Assembly (NCBI GenBank): GCA_012729335.1
Contig: JAAYDJ010000025.1
Coordinates: forward strand, 1-64,000
Length of the DNA stretch: 64,000 nt
Source: Bacteroidales bacterium
GTDB taxonomy: Bacteria; Bacteroidota; Bacteroidia; Bacteroidales; Prolixibacteraceae
Direction of reading: 5' to 3'
Below the pieces are notes generated by a model. It searched no databases. It saw only the letters and a program-made list of their open reading frames with translations, and was not told the origin of the DNA. Positions 1 to 8,641 of this stretch are shown here, piece by piece; within the stretch, counting starts at the first letter, position 1; the number at the start of each line of letters is the position of its first letter. The position numbers and the translations under genes are program-made.

Positions 1-182
1 CCTCAGCCCTGACCTCAGGCTAACCTCAGCCTCTGCCTTAACCTCAGCCTCTGCCTTAACCTCAGCCTCAGCCCTGACCTCAGGCTAACTTCAGCCTCTG
101 CCTTAACCTCAGGCCTACCTCAGCCTTAAGCCTAACCTCAGGCCTAACCTCAGCCTCAGCCTTAACTTCAGCCTCAGCCCTG
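1..182. repeat. Degenerate tandem repeat, CCTCAG-rich
   Basis: The stretch is built from units starting CCTCAG or CTTCAG, mostly 18 bases (CCTCAGCCTCTGCCTTAA, exact at 24-41 and 42-59, with variants at 60-77, 89-106 and 148-165) mixed with 11-13 base forms such as CCTCAGGCTAA. All frames I checked hit stops, so it is not coding. It starts at or before the left edge and stops four bases short of the NamZ stop codon. Function unknown; it could be a slipped-strand repeat or a termination-region element. Confidence 0.85.
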
Positions 183-185
183 CTG

Positions 186-1433
186 TTATCTGTACAGCAG
201 GTACCGCTTTACCTTTTCCCGGAAGGCGGGGATCTCCTGCATCCAGAGGTTATGGATATCCGTGACGGCGAAGTTTTTCATAAAACTGTTCCGGATCACG
301 TCGGAGCCGCACACTTTATCGAACATGCTGAGGCGGGAGGGATCGCACATCTCAAAGGGGTTTTTATCAGGCCATAGCCGGTGGCACTCCTGCATGACGT
401 AAAACTGGATCAGCGAGAGGTTGGCTTTGGCATAATCTGTCAGGTGGACCTGGACGCCATGGAGGATGGTTCCCTTGCCTGTGCTGTAATAAGGAGTGAA
501 GTGGATGGGCCGGAAGGAGACGCCGGGGAGGGCCAGGCCATTGAGCGTGGTGGACAGTTTTTCGGCTTCCACCCATTCAGCGGCAAAGAGCTGAAAGGGG
601 AGGGTATACCCCACGCCGATGCTCATGGTGTAGAGTTCTCCCAGGATCCCAGATATGGGATAGAACATGGGGCTGTATGCATGGGGGATATGGGGCGAAG
701 TCAGGACCCAGGGAAGGCCGGTCTGGTCAAAGGTCATCTTCCGTTTCCATCCCTTCATGGCAATGACTGCAAGGTCACATTTCACCCCGTTGGCCAGGAG
801 CCCCTCGCTGTTCAGGTAGAGGGCCAGCTCTCCGACCGTCATTCCGTGTACATACGGAATGGGAAACTGGCTCACGAAGGAGAAGAATCCCGGACGGGTG
901 AGCAAGCCCTCCATTTTAACTCCTCCCAGGGGATTGGGCCGGTCCAAAACCACAAAGCGGATGTTGTTTTCTGCCGCGGCCTCCATGGCCAGTCCCAGCG
1001 TGCTGATGTAGGTATAGGAGCGGGAGCCGATGTCCTGGATATCATATACCAGCACGTCAATCCCCTGCAACATCTCCGCCGTGGGTTTACGGGTTTTCCC
1101 GTAAATGCTGTACACCGGCAAACCGGTATGGGGGTCGGTGTAATTCTCCACGTAGTCACCGGCTCCGTAATCACCGCGAACCCCATGCTCGGGACCGAAA
1201 AGCGCCACCAGCTCAAAGGCCGTGGAGGAATGGAAGAGGTCGACCGTCGATCGCAACGCACGGTCTATTCCGGTAGGATTGGTGATGAGTCCCACTCTTT
1301 TCCCCTTCAAAAGGGCGAATCCCGATTCTTCCAGAATTTCAAGGCCGGTTCTGACTTTCCCGGCACCGTGAAGAAGCCCCGGCAAAAGGAGCATGACCGC
1401 CAGCACCGGCGTAATAAGCGCACGTGTTTTCAT
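186..1433 (-). CDS. namZ: NamZ-type exo-beta-N-acetylmuramidase (DUF1343 family)
   Basis: This 415-residue protein has an N-terminal signal peptide (about residues 1-23), so it is exported, probably to the periplasm. It carries the family hallmark GPEHG at residues 80-84 within a Rossmann-like N-terminal half, followed by DIQDIGSRSYTY and LDRPNPLGG blocks typical of DUF1343 proteins. Characterised NamZ enzymes release MurNAc from the non-reducing ends of peptidoglycan fragments; Glu82 and His83 of the hallmark are likely active-site residues. It is divergent from the transglutaminase gene and opens a cluster of peptidoglycan-degrading enzymes, which fits muropeptide catabolism. Length and motifs look intact. 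The symbol is by family similarity. Confidence 0.9.
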   Translation of the reverse strand: MKTRALITPVLAVMLLLPGLLHGAGKVRTGLEILEESGFALLKGKRVGLITNPTGIDRALRSTVDLFHSSTAFELVALFGPEHGVRGDYGAGDYVENYTDPHTGLPVYSIYGKTRKPTAEMLQGIDVLVYDIQDIGSRSYTYISTLGLAMEAAAENNIRFVVLDRPNPLGGVKMEGLLTRPGFFSFVSQFPIPYVHGMTVGELALYLNSEGLLANGVKCDLAVIAMKGWKRKMTFDQTGLPWVLTSPHIPHAYSPMFYPISGILGELYTMSIGVGYTLPFQLFAAEWVEAEKLSTTLNGLALPGVSFRPIHFTPYYSTGKGTILHGVQVHLTDYAKANLSLIQFYVMQECHRLWPDKNPFEMCDPSRLSMFDKVCGSDVIRNSFMKNFAVTDIHNLWMQEIPAFREKVKRYLLYR

Positions 1434-1485
1434 TTCAATATGGAATTTAGTGGTGCCACCTGACCGTAATGAAGATCAAATGGTT

Positions 1486-1493
1486 TAATTTTG
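1486..1493 (+). promoter_or_regulatory. Candidate -7 element (TAATTTTG) of the 1515 gene
   Basis: TAATTTTG matches the Bacteroidota -7 consensus TAnnTTTG and lies 21 bases before the start codon at 1515. No good TTG is seen 19-21 bases upstream (only CTG near 1460), so this is a half-supported promoter in the divergent gap with namZ. Confidence 0.4.
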
Positions 1494-1514
1494 GAATAAA
1501 TCTATGAACTTTTT

Positions 1515-2963
1515 ATGAATTTCACTCTGAAAATTATGAAGGGCGTCATGGTTCTTCTGGCTGTGTGGGGCCTTTCTGCATGTTCCGGAGGGATGGGGCG
1601 TGGCAGCAGGATTGCGGAGGTGGCCGGGGCGATTGATGAGGGGCGTTTTTCGGAGGCGGTCGCCATGACAGAAACCTGGCGTGCGGAGGTCGCCGGCGAT
1701 TCCCTGCTGGTGGCGGCCCTGGATTCACTCGCAGACCTCACCCAGCGGTTACGGCTTGAGTTCTCTCTTTCTGAAGAACAGATCAGGGAACGTCTGGCAG
1801 GAAGTGTGGGCGTTTTCACGGAGGCGGAGTTTCACTCCTGGGAGGAAGGCGGGTGGCTGGAATGGCGGATGATCGACGGGGAGAAACGCTATTTCAACAG
1901 GGCGGCTTCCAACCTGAAGCGGCTCCTGGACCACCGCAGGGGGCGTGACCTCCCCGTGGAGGCGGCAGTTCCGGAACCCTTTGACACCTTCAGGATGCAC
2001 CATGCGGCAAAAATCATTGAACTTCCTGACCTGTATGGCCAGCCGGTACTCCCGGTGACCCTGCGCGTGAAATACACCCTGACCGTAGAGGCCGATGCGG
2101 TTCCCCCCGGTGAGGTGATCCGCTGCTGGCTCCCCTGGCCCCGGGAAAACCACCTCCGGCAGCAGGAAATCAGACTCCTTGAGGCCTTTCCTGCCGGCTT
2201 TTTTGTGGCCCCCGACACCGTCGGGCAGAGAAGCCTTTATATGGAGCAGAAGGCGGAAGCCGGGCAACCGGTCCGCTTCGAAACCTCCTTTTCCTGGCGC
2301 TCCGCGGGGCACTATTTTGACCCTGCCGTGCTGACGCTGACGCCCTGGTGCGATCCCGCGGAAATGAGAGAGTACCTGGCCGAACAGCCGCCCCATATCC
2401 GCTTTACGCCCAGGATCAGAGAACTCTCCGATTCCATCGTGGGCCATGCCGCCACACCCATGGAAGCCGTCAGAAGGATCTTCTGTTGGATCGACAGCCA
2501 AATCCCCTGGGCAGGGGCCCTGGAATACGGGGTAATGCCCAATATTCCGGAGTATGTGCTCACCCGCCGTCACGGCGACTGCGGCATGAAAACCCTGCTG
2601 TTCATGACCCTGGCCCGGTACAACGGGGTGCCGGTAAAATGGCAGAGCGGCTGGATGATGCATCCCGGGGAGGTCAACCTCCACGACTGGTGCGAAGTGT
2701 GGTATGAAGGAGCCGGCTGGGTGCCCCTCGACATGTCGTTTGGTCGCCTCCCCTCCGACGACCCCCGCATCAGAGACTTCTACATGACCGGTATCGACCC
2801 CTGGCGGCTTATCGTCAACGACGCCGTGGGAGAAACCTTCGTCCCCGCTAAAAAATACCCCCGCAGCGAACCCGTCGATTTCCAGCGCGGAGAGGTGGAA
2901 TGGCGCGGTGGTAACCTCTATTTCAACCGGTGGAGCTACCGGATGTCTGTGGAATACCTGTAA
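1515..2963 (+). CDS. Transglutaminase-like lipoprotein
   Basis: The 482-residue protein has an N-terminal hydrophobic segment ending in LSAC (Cys23), a lipobox, so it is probably a lipoprotein of the cell envelope. The C-terminal third carries a transglutaminase-fold cysteine protease core: Cys356 in HGDCGMK, His390 in NLHDW and Asp406 in VPLDMSFG form the expected Cys-His-Asp triad. The preceding 300 residues have no domain I can name. In Bacteroidota such proteins are often peptidases or amidases rather than cross-linking enzymes. Its place between namZ and an NlpC/P60 gene suggests it cuts peptide stems of peptidoglycan, but that is inference. An in-frame ATG at 1536 is an equally possible start and keeps the lipobox. 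Confidence 0.8.
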   Translation: MNFTLKIMKGVMVLLAVWGLSACSGGMGRGSRIAEVAGAIDEGRFSEAVAMTETWRAEVAGDSLLVAALDSLADLTQRLRLEFSLSEEQIRERLAGSVGVFTEAEFHSWEEGGWLEWRMIDGEKRYFNRAASNLKRLLDHRRGRDLPVEAAVPEPFDTFRMHHAAKIIELPDLYGQPVLPVTLRVKYTLTVEADAVPPGEVIRCWLPWPRENHLRQQEIRLLEAFPAGFFVAPDTVGQRSLYMEQKAEAGQPVRFETSFSWRSAGHYFDPAVLTLTPWCDPAEMREYLAEQPPHIRFTPRIRELSDSIVGHAATPMEAVRRIFCWIDSQIPWAGALEYGVMPNIPEYVLTRRHGDCGMKTLLFMTLARYNGVPVKWQSGWMMHPGEVNLHDWCEVWYEGAGWVPLDMSFGRLPSDDPRIRDFYMTGIDPWRLIVNDAVGETFVPAKKYPRSEPVDFQRGEVEWRGGNLYFNRWSYRMSVEYL

Positions 2964-3024
2964 CACCCTTGGAAAACCTGTAGGGTTGTCATACCAATTT
3001 GTGCTTAAAAACATCCCCGGCCTC

Positions 3025-3055
3025 TTGACGTACTGTCACATTGTTCTTAACTTTG
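3025..3055 (+). promoter_or_regulatory. Bacteroidota promoter of the NlpC/P60 gene
   Basis: TTG at 3025-3027, a 20-base spacer and a perfect TAACTTTG at 3048-3055 match the Bacteroidota housekeeping promoter. It sits 33 bases before the start codon at 3089 and probably drives the NlpC/P60 gene and the downstream epimerase and SusC/D genes. Confidence 0.7.
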
Positions 3056-3088
3056 AAAAACTGAAGTTATCATACAACATAACAGCCT

Positions 3089-4258
3089 ATGAAACACCTG
3101 CTTTACGTTTTCATGAGTCTGTTCCTCCTCACTGAGGGCTGTGTGCCGGCCAGGATGAGCCGTATGCATGAGGCAGCCCTCAGGGTCTGCGGGGAGATGG
3201 TCCCCGACCAAAGGACCGACCGGTGCGTGGTGGAGGTTTCCCGGGCTACAGCAGGCAGGGGGCTGGTATTGCGGGGGGAGGTGCTCTCCCCGGAAACACG
3301 GGAAAAGGTTCTGTCGGCAGCACGGGCAATTAGCCCTGCATGCACTGACAGCCTGGTTTTGTTGCCCGCACCCGGGGTGGGGGAGAAGTGTTTCGGACTG
3401 GTGACCGTGAGTGTGGCCAACCTGCGGGCCAGGCCCGGACATGGCGCAGAAATGGTCTCACAGGCAGTGATGGGTACCCCCCTCCGGATTCTCAAAAAAG
3501 AGAGGGATTGGGTTTATATACAAACCCCCGACAGATACCTCTCGTGGACCAATGCCTCTTCGGTACAACCGGTCACTCCGGAAGAACTGGAAGGCTGGCG
3601 CAAGGCACCGCGGCTGATATTTACCGGGCAATACGGGGAGGTGTTTGCCGATACCCTGTCTCTCGAACGGATCAGTGACCTGGCCGCCGGCTGTCTGGTG
3701 GAGGGAGCACACGGACAAGGAGCCTGGAGCAGGGTGACCCTTCCGGGAGGCAGGCAGGGATGGGCCCGATCCGGCAAACTCCATGATTTCGCCGCCTGGA
3801 AGGAGGAGGTTTCCGCGACTCCGGCATCCCTTACGGCCACAGCCCGCACCTTTTCCGGCATTCCCTACCAGTGGGGGGGAACCTCCTCCAAGGCGCTCGA
3901 CTGCAGTGGCTTCACAAAAACCGTGTGGTTTCTCAATGGGATCATCCTGGAAAGGGATGCTTCCCAGCAATTCAAATACGGGGAGGTGGTCGATGGCAGT
4001 GCCCATCAAGAGCACCTCCTTCCGGGTGATCTCCTCTTTTTCGGACGTAAGGATCCCCTGAGGATCATCCACGTGGGGATTTATCTGGGTCAAAGGGAGG
4101 TGATCCATGCTTCGGGACAGGTGGCCATCCAAAGCATGGACGAAACACAGCCCCATTTCAGTCAGTACCTTTCAGGAACCTATGTGGGTGCCCGGCGTGT
4201 GACGGGATTGACCTCCCGTTTCGGGTATACCCCTGTGAAGGAGCATCCCTGGTACTGA
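3089..4258 (+). CDS. NlpC/P60 endopeptidase lipoprotein with SH3-like domains
   Basis: This 389-residue protein begins with a short signal ending LLTEGC (Cys18), a probable lipobox. Residues about 100-235 hold two bacterial SH3-like segments (one reads SVANLRARPG), and residues about 245-375 an NlpC/P60 core with Cys272 in DCSGF, His328 in IIHVGIY and a third polar residue near His340 (VIHASG). It resembles gamma-D-glutamyl-L-diamino acid endopeptidases of the YkfC / dipeptidyl-peptidase VI type, which split the D-Glu-diamino acid bond of stem peptides and yield L-Ala-D-Glu. The next gene is an epimerase for exactly that dipeptide, supporting this substrate. The enzyme is complete and has its own promoter at 3025-3055. 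Confidence 0.88.
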   Translation: MKHLLYVFMSLFLLTEGCVPARMSRMHEAALRVCGEMVPDQRTDRCVVEVSRATAGRGLVLRGEVLSPETREKVLSAARAISPACTDSLVLLPAPGVGEKCFGLVTVSVANLRARPGHGAEMVSQAVMGTPLRILKKERDWVYIQTPDRYLSWTNASSVQPVTPEELEGWRKAPRLIFTGQYGEVFADTLSLERISDLAAGCLVEGAHGQGAWSRVTLPGGRQGWARSGKLHDFAAWKEEVSATPASLTATARTFSGIPYQWGGTSSKALDCSGFTKTVWFLNGIILERDASQQFKYGEVVDGSAHQEHLLPGDLLFFGRKDPLRIIHVGIYLGQREVIHASGQVAIQSMDETQPHFSQYLSGTYVGARRVTGLTSRFGYTPVKEHPWY

Positions 4259-4310
4259 CATGACCTGTGAGGTTCAGACCTGTATTATAAATATAACTTA
4301 ACCTGAATAG

Positions 4311-5468
4311 ATGAACCACAGTAATGCATTCTCAGGCAACCGGCGCCGGTTTATCACGACCGCGGGCCTGGCCGCCGGCACAGCCCTGATGGCCGGGGTA
4401 GTCCCGGGCTGTTACCCGGTTGCTGAAACTCCAAAAATCTGGAAAGATATGCCCCTGACCCTGCGATTCCGACCCTATGAGCTGCAACTGCGGCACGTTT
4501 TTACCCTGGCGGGAAGTTCCCGCACCACCACCCCCGACATACTCACCGAGATAGAGTGGAATGGTATTGTGGGCTACGGAGAAGCCAGCCTGCCCCCATA
4601 TCTCGCTGAAAACCAGGCGTCGGTGAGCAGCTTCCTCTCCATGTTGGATCTGGGTCGCTTTCATAATCCCCTCCATATTGAAAATATCATGGACTATGTC
4701 GATGCCGCGGCCGGGGGGAATCATGCGGCCAAGGCGTCGGTGGACATCGCCCTGCACGATCTGGCGGGCAAGGTGCTGGGGCAGCCCTGGCACCGGATGT
4801 GGGGACTCAATCCTGCCGACACGCCCTCCACGAGTTTCACGATTGGCATCGACACCCCGGAGGTGGTCAGGGAGAAGACCGCGGAAGCGGCGGCCTATCA
4901 TATCCTGAAGGTGAAGCTGGGCCGGGGTGACGACCGGGCGATGATTGGTGCGGTCAGGGCTGTCTCCTCGGTACCCCTGTGCGTGGATGTCAACCAGGGA
5001 TGGACGAGCCGGGAAGAGGCCCTGGAGCTGTGCCACTGGCTGTCGGAACAGGGTGTGGTCTTCGTGGAGCAGCCCATGGAAAAATCCCGCAGGGATGACC
5101 TTGCCTGGCTCACCGCCCGCAGTCCGCTCCCCATCATTGCCGATGAGGCCGTCCAGACTTTTGACGATGTGCTGCCCTGCCATGGCGTCTATTCGGGGAT
5201 CAACATCAAGCTGATGAAATGCGGGGGGTTGCGGGCGGCACGTAAAATGATCGCCCTGGCCCGGGACCTGCATATGAAGGTCATGATCGGCTGCATGACC
5301 GAGACCTCCTGCGCCGTGTCAGCCGCCAGCCAACTCTCCCCCCTGGTCGATTGGGCCGACCTCGACGGAAACCTTTTGATATCCAATGATATATTCGACG
5401 GAATGACGGTCCTCGATGGAAAAGTAACCCTTCCCGACCGCCCGGGAATAGGGGTAACTCCCCTGTAA
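4311..5468 (+). CDS. L-Ala-D/L-Glu dipeptide epimerase (enolase superfamily)
   Basis: The 385-residue protein is a muconate-lactonizing subgroup enolase-superfamily enzyme. Visible catalytic parts are KVK (Lys202 as one base), Mg ligands Asp226 (CVDVNQGW), Glu253 (FVEQPM) and Asp278 (IADEA), the second base Lys300 (NIKLMK) and a DLDG motif (Asp350/Asp352) that in dipeptide epimerases binds the substrate amino group. It should convert L-Ala-D-Glu from peptidoglycan to L-Ala-L-Glu for ordinary peptidases. Unusually, the N-terminus has RRRF plus a hydrophobic stretch and VVPGC (Cys34), suggesting a Tat-exported lipoprotein rather than a cytoplasmic enzyme. It lies 52 bases after the NlpC/P60 gene. 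Confidence 0.88.
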   Translation: MNHSNAFSGNRRRFITTAGLAAGTALMAGVVPGCYPVAETPKIWKDMPLTLRFRPYELQLRHVFTLAGSSRTTTPDILTEIEWNGIVGYGEASLPPYLAENQASVSSFLSMLDLGRFHNPLHIENIMDYVDAAAGGNHAAKASVDIALHDLAGKVLGQPWHRMWGLNPADTPSTSFTIGIDTPEVVREKTAEAAAYHILKVKLGRGDDRAMIGAVRAVSSVPLCVDVNQGWTSREEALELCHWLSEQGVVFVEQPMEKSRRDDLAWLTARSPLPIIADEAVQTFDDVLPCHGVYSGINIKLMKCGGLRAARKMIALARDLHMKVMIGCMTETSCAVSAASQLSPLVDWADLDGNLLISNDIFDGMTVLDGKVTLPDRPGIGVTPL

Positions 5469-5506
5469 AGCAACGAAACAAATCAGCCACCTAAAACCTG
5501 TGAGAC

Positions 5507-8500
5507 ATGGAAAATGAAAGACAAAGAAAGGGAGGGTGCCGCCGGGTGCTTTCCCGCTTGTTCCTGAGATGGGTGTGTCTCCTTCTGCTGTTGGTTCCGG
5601 CATGGAAGTCGCAGGCCGGAAATCCGCTTGTTCCGGAAGACCCCGGGGCCGCCAGACGCGGAGAAACTATGCAGCAGCAAAGGATCACCCTCACCGGAAC
5701 GGTCAGGGATGTGGCCGGGGAGCCGCTTCCCGGAGTCAATGTCGTGGAAAAGGGTACGGTAAACGGTACAATTACGGCCGTTGACGGCCGCTATTCCCTG
5801 GCGGTACCATCCGGAGCGACCCTGGTCTTCTCTTTTGTGGGTTTTAAGAACGTAGAGATTCCCGTCAGGAGTGAAGGCCGCATTGATGTGGTGCTGGAGG
5901 AAGAAACCAGGGGTATTGACGAGGTGGTGGTGACCGCCATGGGGATCCGTTCTGAAAAGCGCCGCCTCAACTTTGCGGTACAGTCGGTCAATTCTGAAGA
6001 TCTCAGTACGGGAAGACAGACCAATTTTGTGGATGCCCTGCAGGGGCGGATTGCGGGCGTGGAGGTCTCCGGAACCGGGGGTTCCCCGTCGGCCTCCTCC
6101 CAGATCCTGATCAGGGGGATTTCCTCGATCAACCCGGCGCAGAACAACGAACCCATCTTCATCCTGAACGGGATGCACATTTCGGGTGGGGCGACCAAGG
6201 CCGCGGAGATCAACCCCAATGACATCGAGAACGTCACGGTACTGAAGGGAGCGGCGGCGGCAGCCCTTTACGGGCAGGAAGCCTCCAACGGGGCGATCAT
6301 CATCACCACCAAATCGGGCCGGAAAGGTGAGATCAGGGTCGAAGCCAGCGGTTCGCTGCAGGTCGACCAGGCCACACGGGTGCCGGAGATCCAGAAGATG
6401 TATCTCCGCGGCTCTTACGGAGTCTACCGCGAGCAGTCGATGGGAGGCTGGGGGCCCCTGGCTCCGGAAGGAACTACCCTTTATGACAATCCCGGGAACT
6501 ACCTGAAAACCGGCCTTTACCAGAAATATGACCTTTCGGTATCGGGGGGCTCTGAGAAGTTCACCTCTTACACTTCCGGGAATTATGTCCGCCACGAAGG
6601 GGTCATCCCCGAGGATTACCTTCAACGCTGGGGGATCCTTTTCAAATCAAAATACGAGGTGTCACCCCGCTTGTCGGTGGATCTGATGGCCAACCTGGTG
6701 ACACGGGATTCACGCGGGGGCGCGGGCATGAGCTCGGCTTACCAGTGGCCCATCGATGACGACATCACCCGCTACAGGAATCCTGACGGGACCATCCGCT
6801 GGCTTTACGTCGACACCAACAACCGCTACAATTCGCCGGCGAGTCCCCTCTGGTCGCGCTATATGGATGAAGCCCGGTACGACTCCCACCGCACGCTCCT
6901 GCAGGGATCGGTGACCTGGAACGTGGTCAGCACCCTCCATGTGACGGGGAGGGTCAGCTACGACCTCACCAATTCGGAGAGCAAGAGTATGGTCACCCCC
7001 CGGTGGAGCCTCGAACCAGGGAAAACCCCCACTTCCGAGGACCTGGACTACCTGGGCTCCTTTTTCTATTCCGATGGCCGCAGTACGGTGGTGAACGGCG
7101 GAATCCTGGCTACCTGGTCCCGGAAGCTGGCCGATCACTGGAATATGGAACTGCTGGCAGGCTGGGATGTGAAACGCTCCGCAGGCCGGTCGGCCGGATT
7201 GGGCGGAAGGCAGTTCATTGTCCCCGAGTTTTACAGCGTGGGTAACCTCTCCGACTTCCGGAAGGAGGACATTACCCTGAACCGGACGCAGAAAAACGTC
7301 TATGGTTATTATGGGGAAGTAAAGCTCGATTACAGGGGAATTGCCCAGTTGGGGATTACCGGCCGCAACGACCACTCCTCCACGCTTCCCGAGGAGAACC
7401 GCTCCTATTTCTATCCCTCCTTCAGCGGGGGGGCCATCCTGACCGAAATCTTCGATCTTCCGGAAACGGCGGTTTCCTTTGCCAAGATCAGGGCCAACTG
7501 GGCCAGGGTGGGTAAGGATGCCCCCTTATACCGGCTGAACAACTGGTACAAGGCGATGCCTCATCCCGACGGGGGATATGGGGTGGATCCCACCCGCAGC
7601 AGCAATCCCCATCTGAAACCCGAAATGACCACTTCATGGGAGGTGGGAGCCGATATGCGCCTTTTCGGGGAACGCACCCGCCTTGACGTGGCCCTTTTCT
7701 CCACATCGGTCACCAATCAGATTGTGGAGGTCAGGGTTTCCCCCGCCTCCGGCAATATCCTGCAGACCCGCAACGAAGGCGATATTAAGAACCAGGGCTT
7801 TGAGATCTCCTGGGACCAGGCCTTGGTGAGGGGCCACGACTTCGGGTGGAACATGATCACCAATTTTGGCAGAAGCCGGGGCAGGGTGGTGGCGCTTCCT
7901 GACCAGCTGGTCGAAGTGTACCACTATGCCGGCCAGGTGGGCGATATCAGACCCACCGCCTACCTCCACGGGTCGACGATGGCCCTCTCGGGAAAGGATT
8001 ACCTCCGCAATGAGGAGGGAAAGATCATCGTCGACGAACTGGGGCGACCCAAAATCAATGCCTCCAGCTCCCTGCTGATCGGTAACCGGGAGCCTGAATT
8101 TACAGTCGGCTGGCTCAACCGCTGGAGTTACAGGACATGGTCACTTTCGGTGATGTCACAGTTCCGGTACGGAGGCGATGTGGTGAACGGTACCCTGAGG
8201 AGCCTGATGTCGGGTGGCCAGGCCAAAATGCTGGAAGATTACCGCAACCGGCTGATTCTCATCGAAGGAGTGGTGGAACAGGCCGACGGCACTTTTACAC
8301 CAAACACCATGCCGGTGGTCTTTGACCAGGCTTTCTACAACAACTACTATGCGCCCGTGGGGTCCAACTTCGTGGAGGAAGGTTCCCTGGCCCGGATCAG
8401 CTACGCCACCCTGGCCTGGGATGCCGGCCGGCTGGCGGCCAAGGCCGGACTGAAAGGGCTGCAATTCTCTCTTACCGGGAGAAACCTTCTCCTGCTGACC

Positions 8501-8629
8501 ACCTATTCGGGTTCCGACCCGGTGGTCAACTACACCGGAACGGCAGGCGGCACGGGTACCTTCGGCATCGATTACCTGGGGATTCCCAATACCCGCAGCT
8601 ATACCCTGAATGTGAGTGCAACCTTTTAA
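5507..8629 (+). CDS. SusC/RagA-type TonB-dependent outer-membrane transporter
   Basis: This 1040-residue protein has a signal peptide and a short linker, then a carboxypeptidase-regulatory-like domain (about residues 63-135, starting ITLTGTVRD), then the SusC-specific plug (EEVVVTAMGI-like segment near 143, NPNDIENVTVLKGAAAAALYG near 245) and a long beta-barrel with aromatic-rich strands ending in NVSATF. SusC proteins pair with a SusD lipoprotein and import oligomers across the outer membrane using TonB energy. The SusD partner starts 12 bases downstream. Given the flanking NamZ, NlpC/P60, epimerase and amidase genes, the likely cargo is a peptidoglycan fragment; the sequence alone does not prove it. 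Confidence 0.93.
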   Translation: MENERQRKGGCRRVLSRLFLRWVCLLLLLVPAWKSQAGNPLVPEDPGAARRGETMQQQRITLTGTVRDVAGEPLPGVNVVEKGTVNGTITAVDGRYSLAVPSGATLVFSFVGFKNVEIPVRSEGRIDVVLEEETRGIDEVVVTAMGIRSEKRRLNFAVQSVNSEDLSTGRQTNFVDALQGRIAGVEVSGTGGSPSASSQILIRGISSINPAQNNEPIFILNGMHISGGATKAAEINPNDIENVTVLKGAAAAALYGQEASNGAIIITTKSGRKGEIRVEASGSLQVDQATRVPEIQKMYLRGSYGVYREQSMGGWGPLAPEGTTLYDNPGNYLKTGLYQKYDLSVSGGSEKFTSYTSGNYVRHEGVIPEDYLQRWGILFKSKYEVSPRLSVDLMANLVTRDSRGGAGMSSAYQWPIDDDITRYRNPDGTIRWLYVDTNNRYNSPASPLWSRYMDEARYDSHRTLLQGSVTWNVVSTLHVTGRVSYDLTNSESKSMVTPRWSLEPGKTPTSEDLDYLGSFFYSDGRSTVVNGGILATWSRKLADHWNMELLAGWDVKRSAGRSAGLGGRQFIVPEFYSVGNLSDFRKEDITLNRTQKNVYGYYGEVKLDYRGIAQLGITGRNDHSSTLPEENRSYFYPSFSGGAILTEIFDLPETAVSFAKIRANWARVGKDAPLYRLNNWYKAMPHPDGGYGVDPTRSSNPHLKPEMTTSWEVGADMRLFGERTRLDVALFSTSVTNQIVEVRVSPASGNILQTRNEGDIKNQGFEISWDQALVRGHDFGWNMITNFGRSRGRVVALPDQLVEVYHYAGQVGDIRPTAYLHGSTMALSGKDYLRNEEGKIIVDELGRPKINASSSLLIGNREPEFTVGWLNRWSYRTWSLSVMSQFRYGGDVVNGTLRSLMSGGQAKMLEDYRNRLILIEGVVEQADGTFTPNTMPVVFDQAFYNNYYAPVGSNFVEEGSLARISYATLAWDAGRLAAKAGLKGLQFSLTGRNLLLLTTYSGSDPVVNYTGTAGGTGTFGIDYLGIPNTRSYTLNVSATF

Positions 8630-8641
8630 ACCTGAAAGATC

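Noticed and set aside
1-182. CRISPR array
   Set aside because: Units are contiguous with no unique spacers of constant length, and no cas gene is present in the window.
381-1463. 360-residue open frame opposite namZ
   Set aside because: It is a shadow of the namZ coding strand in GC-rich sequence: no recognisable domain, no start context, and namZ itself has clear motifs.
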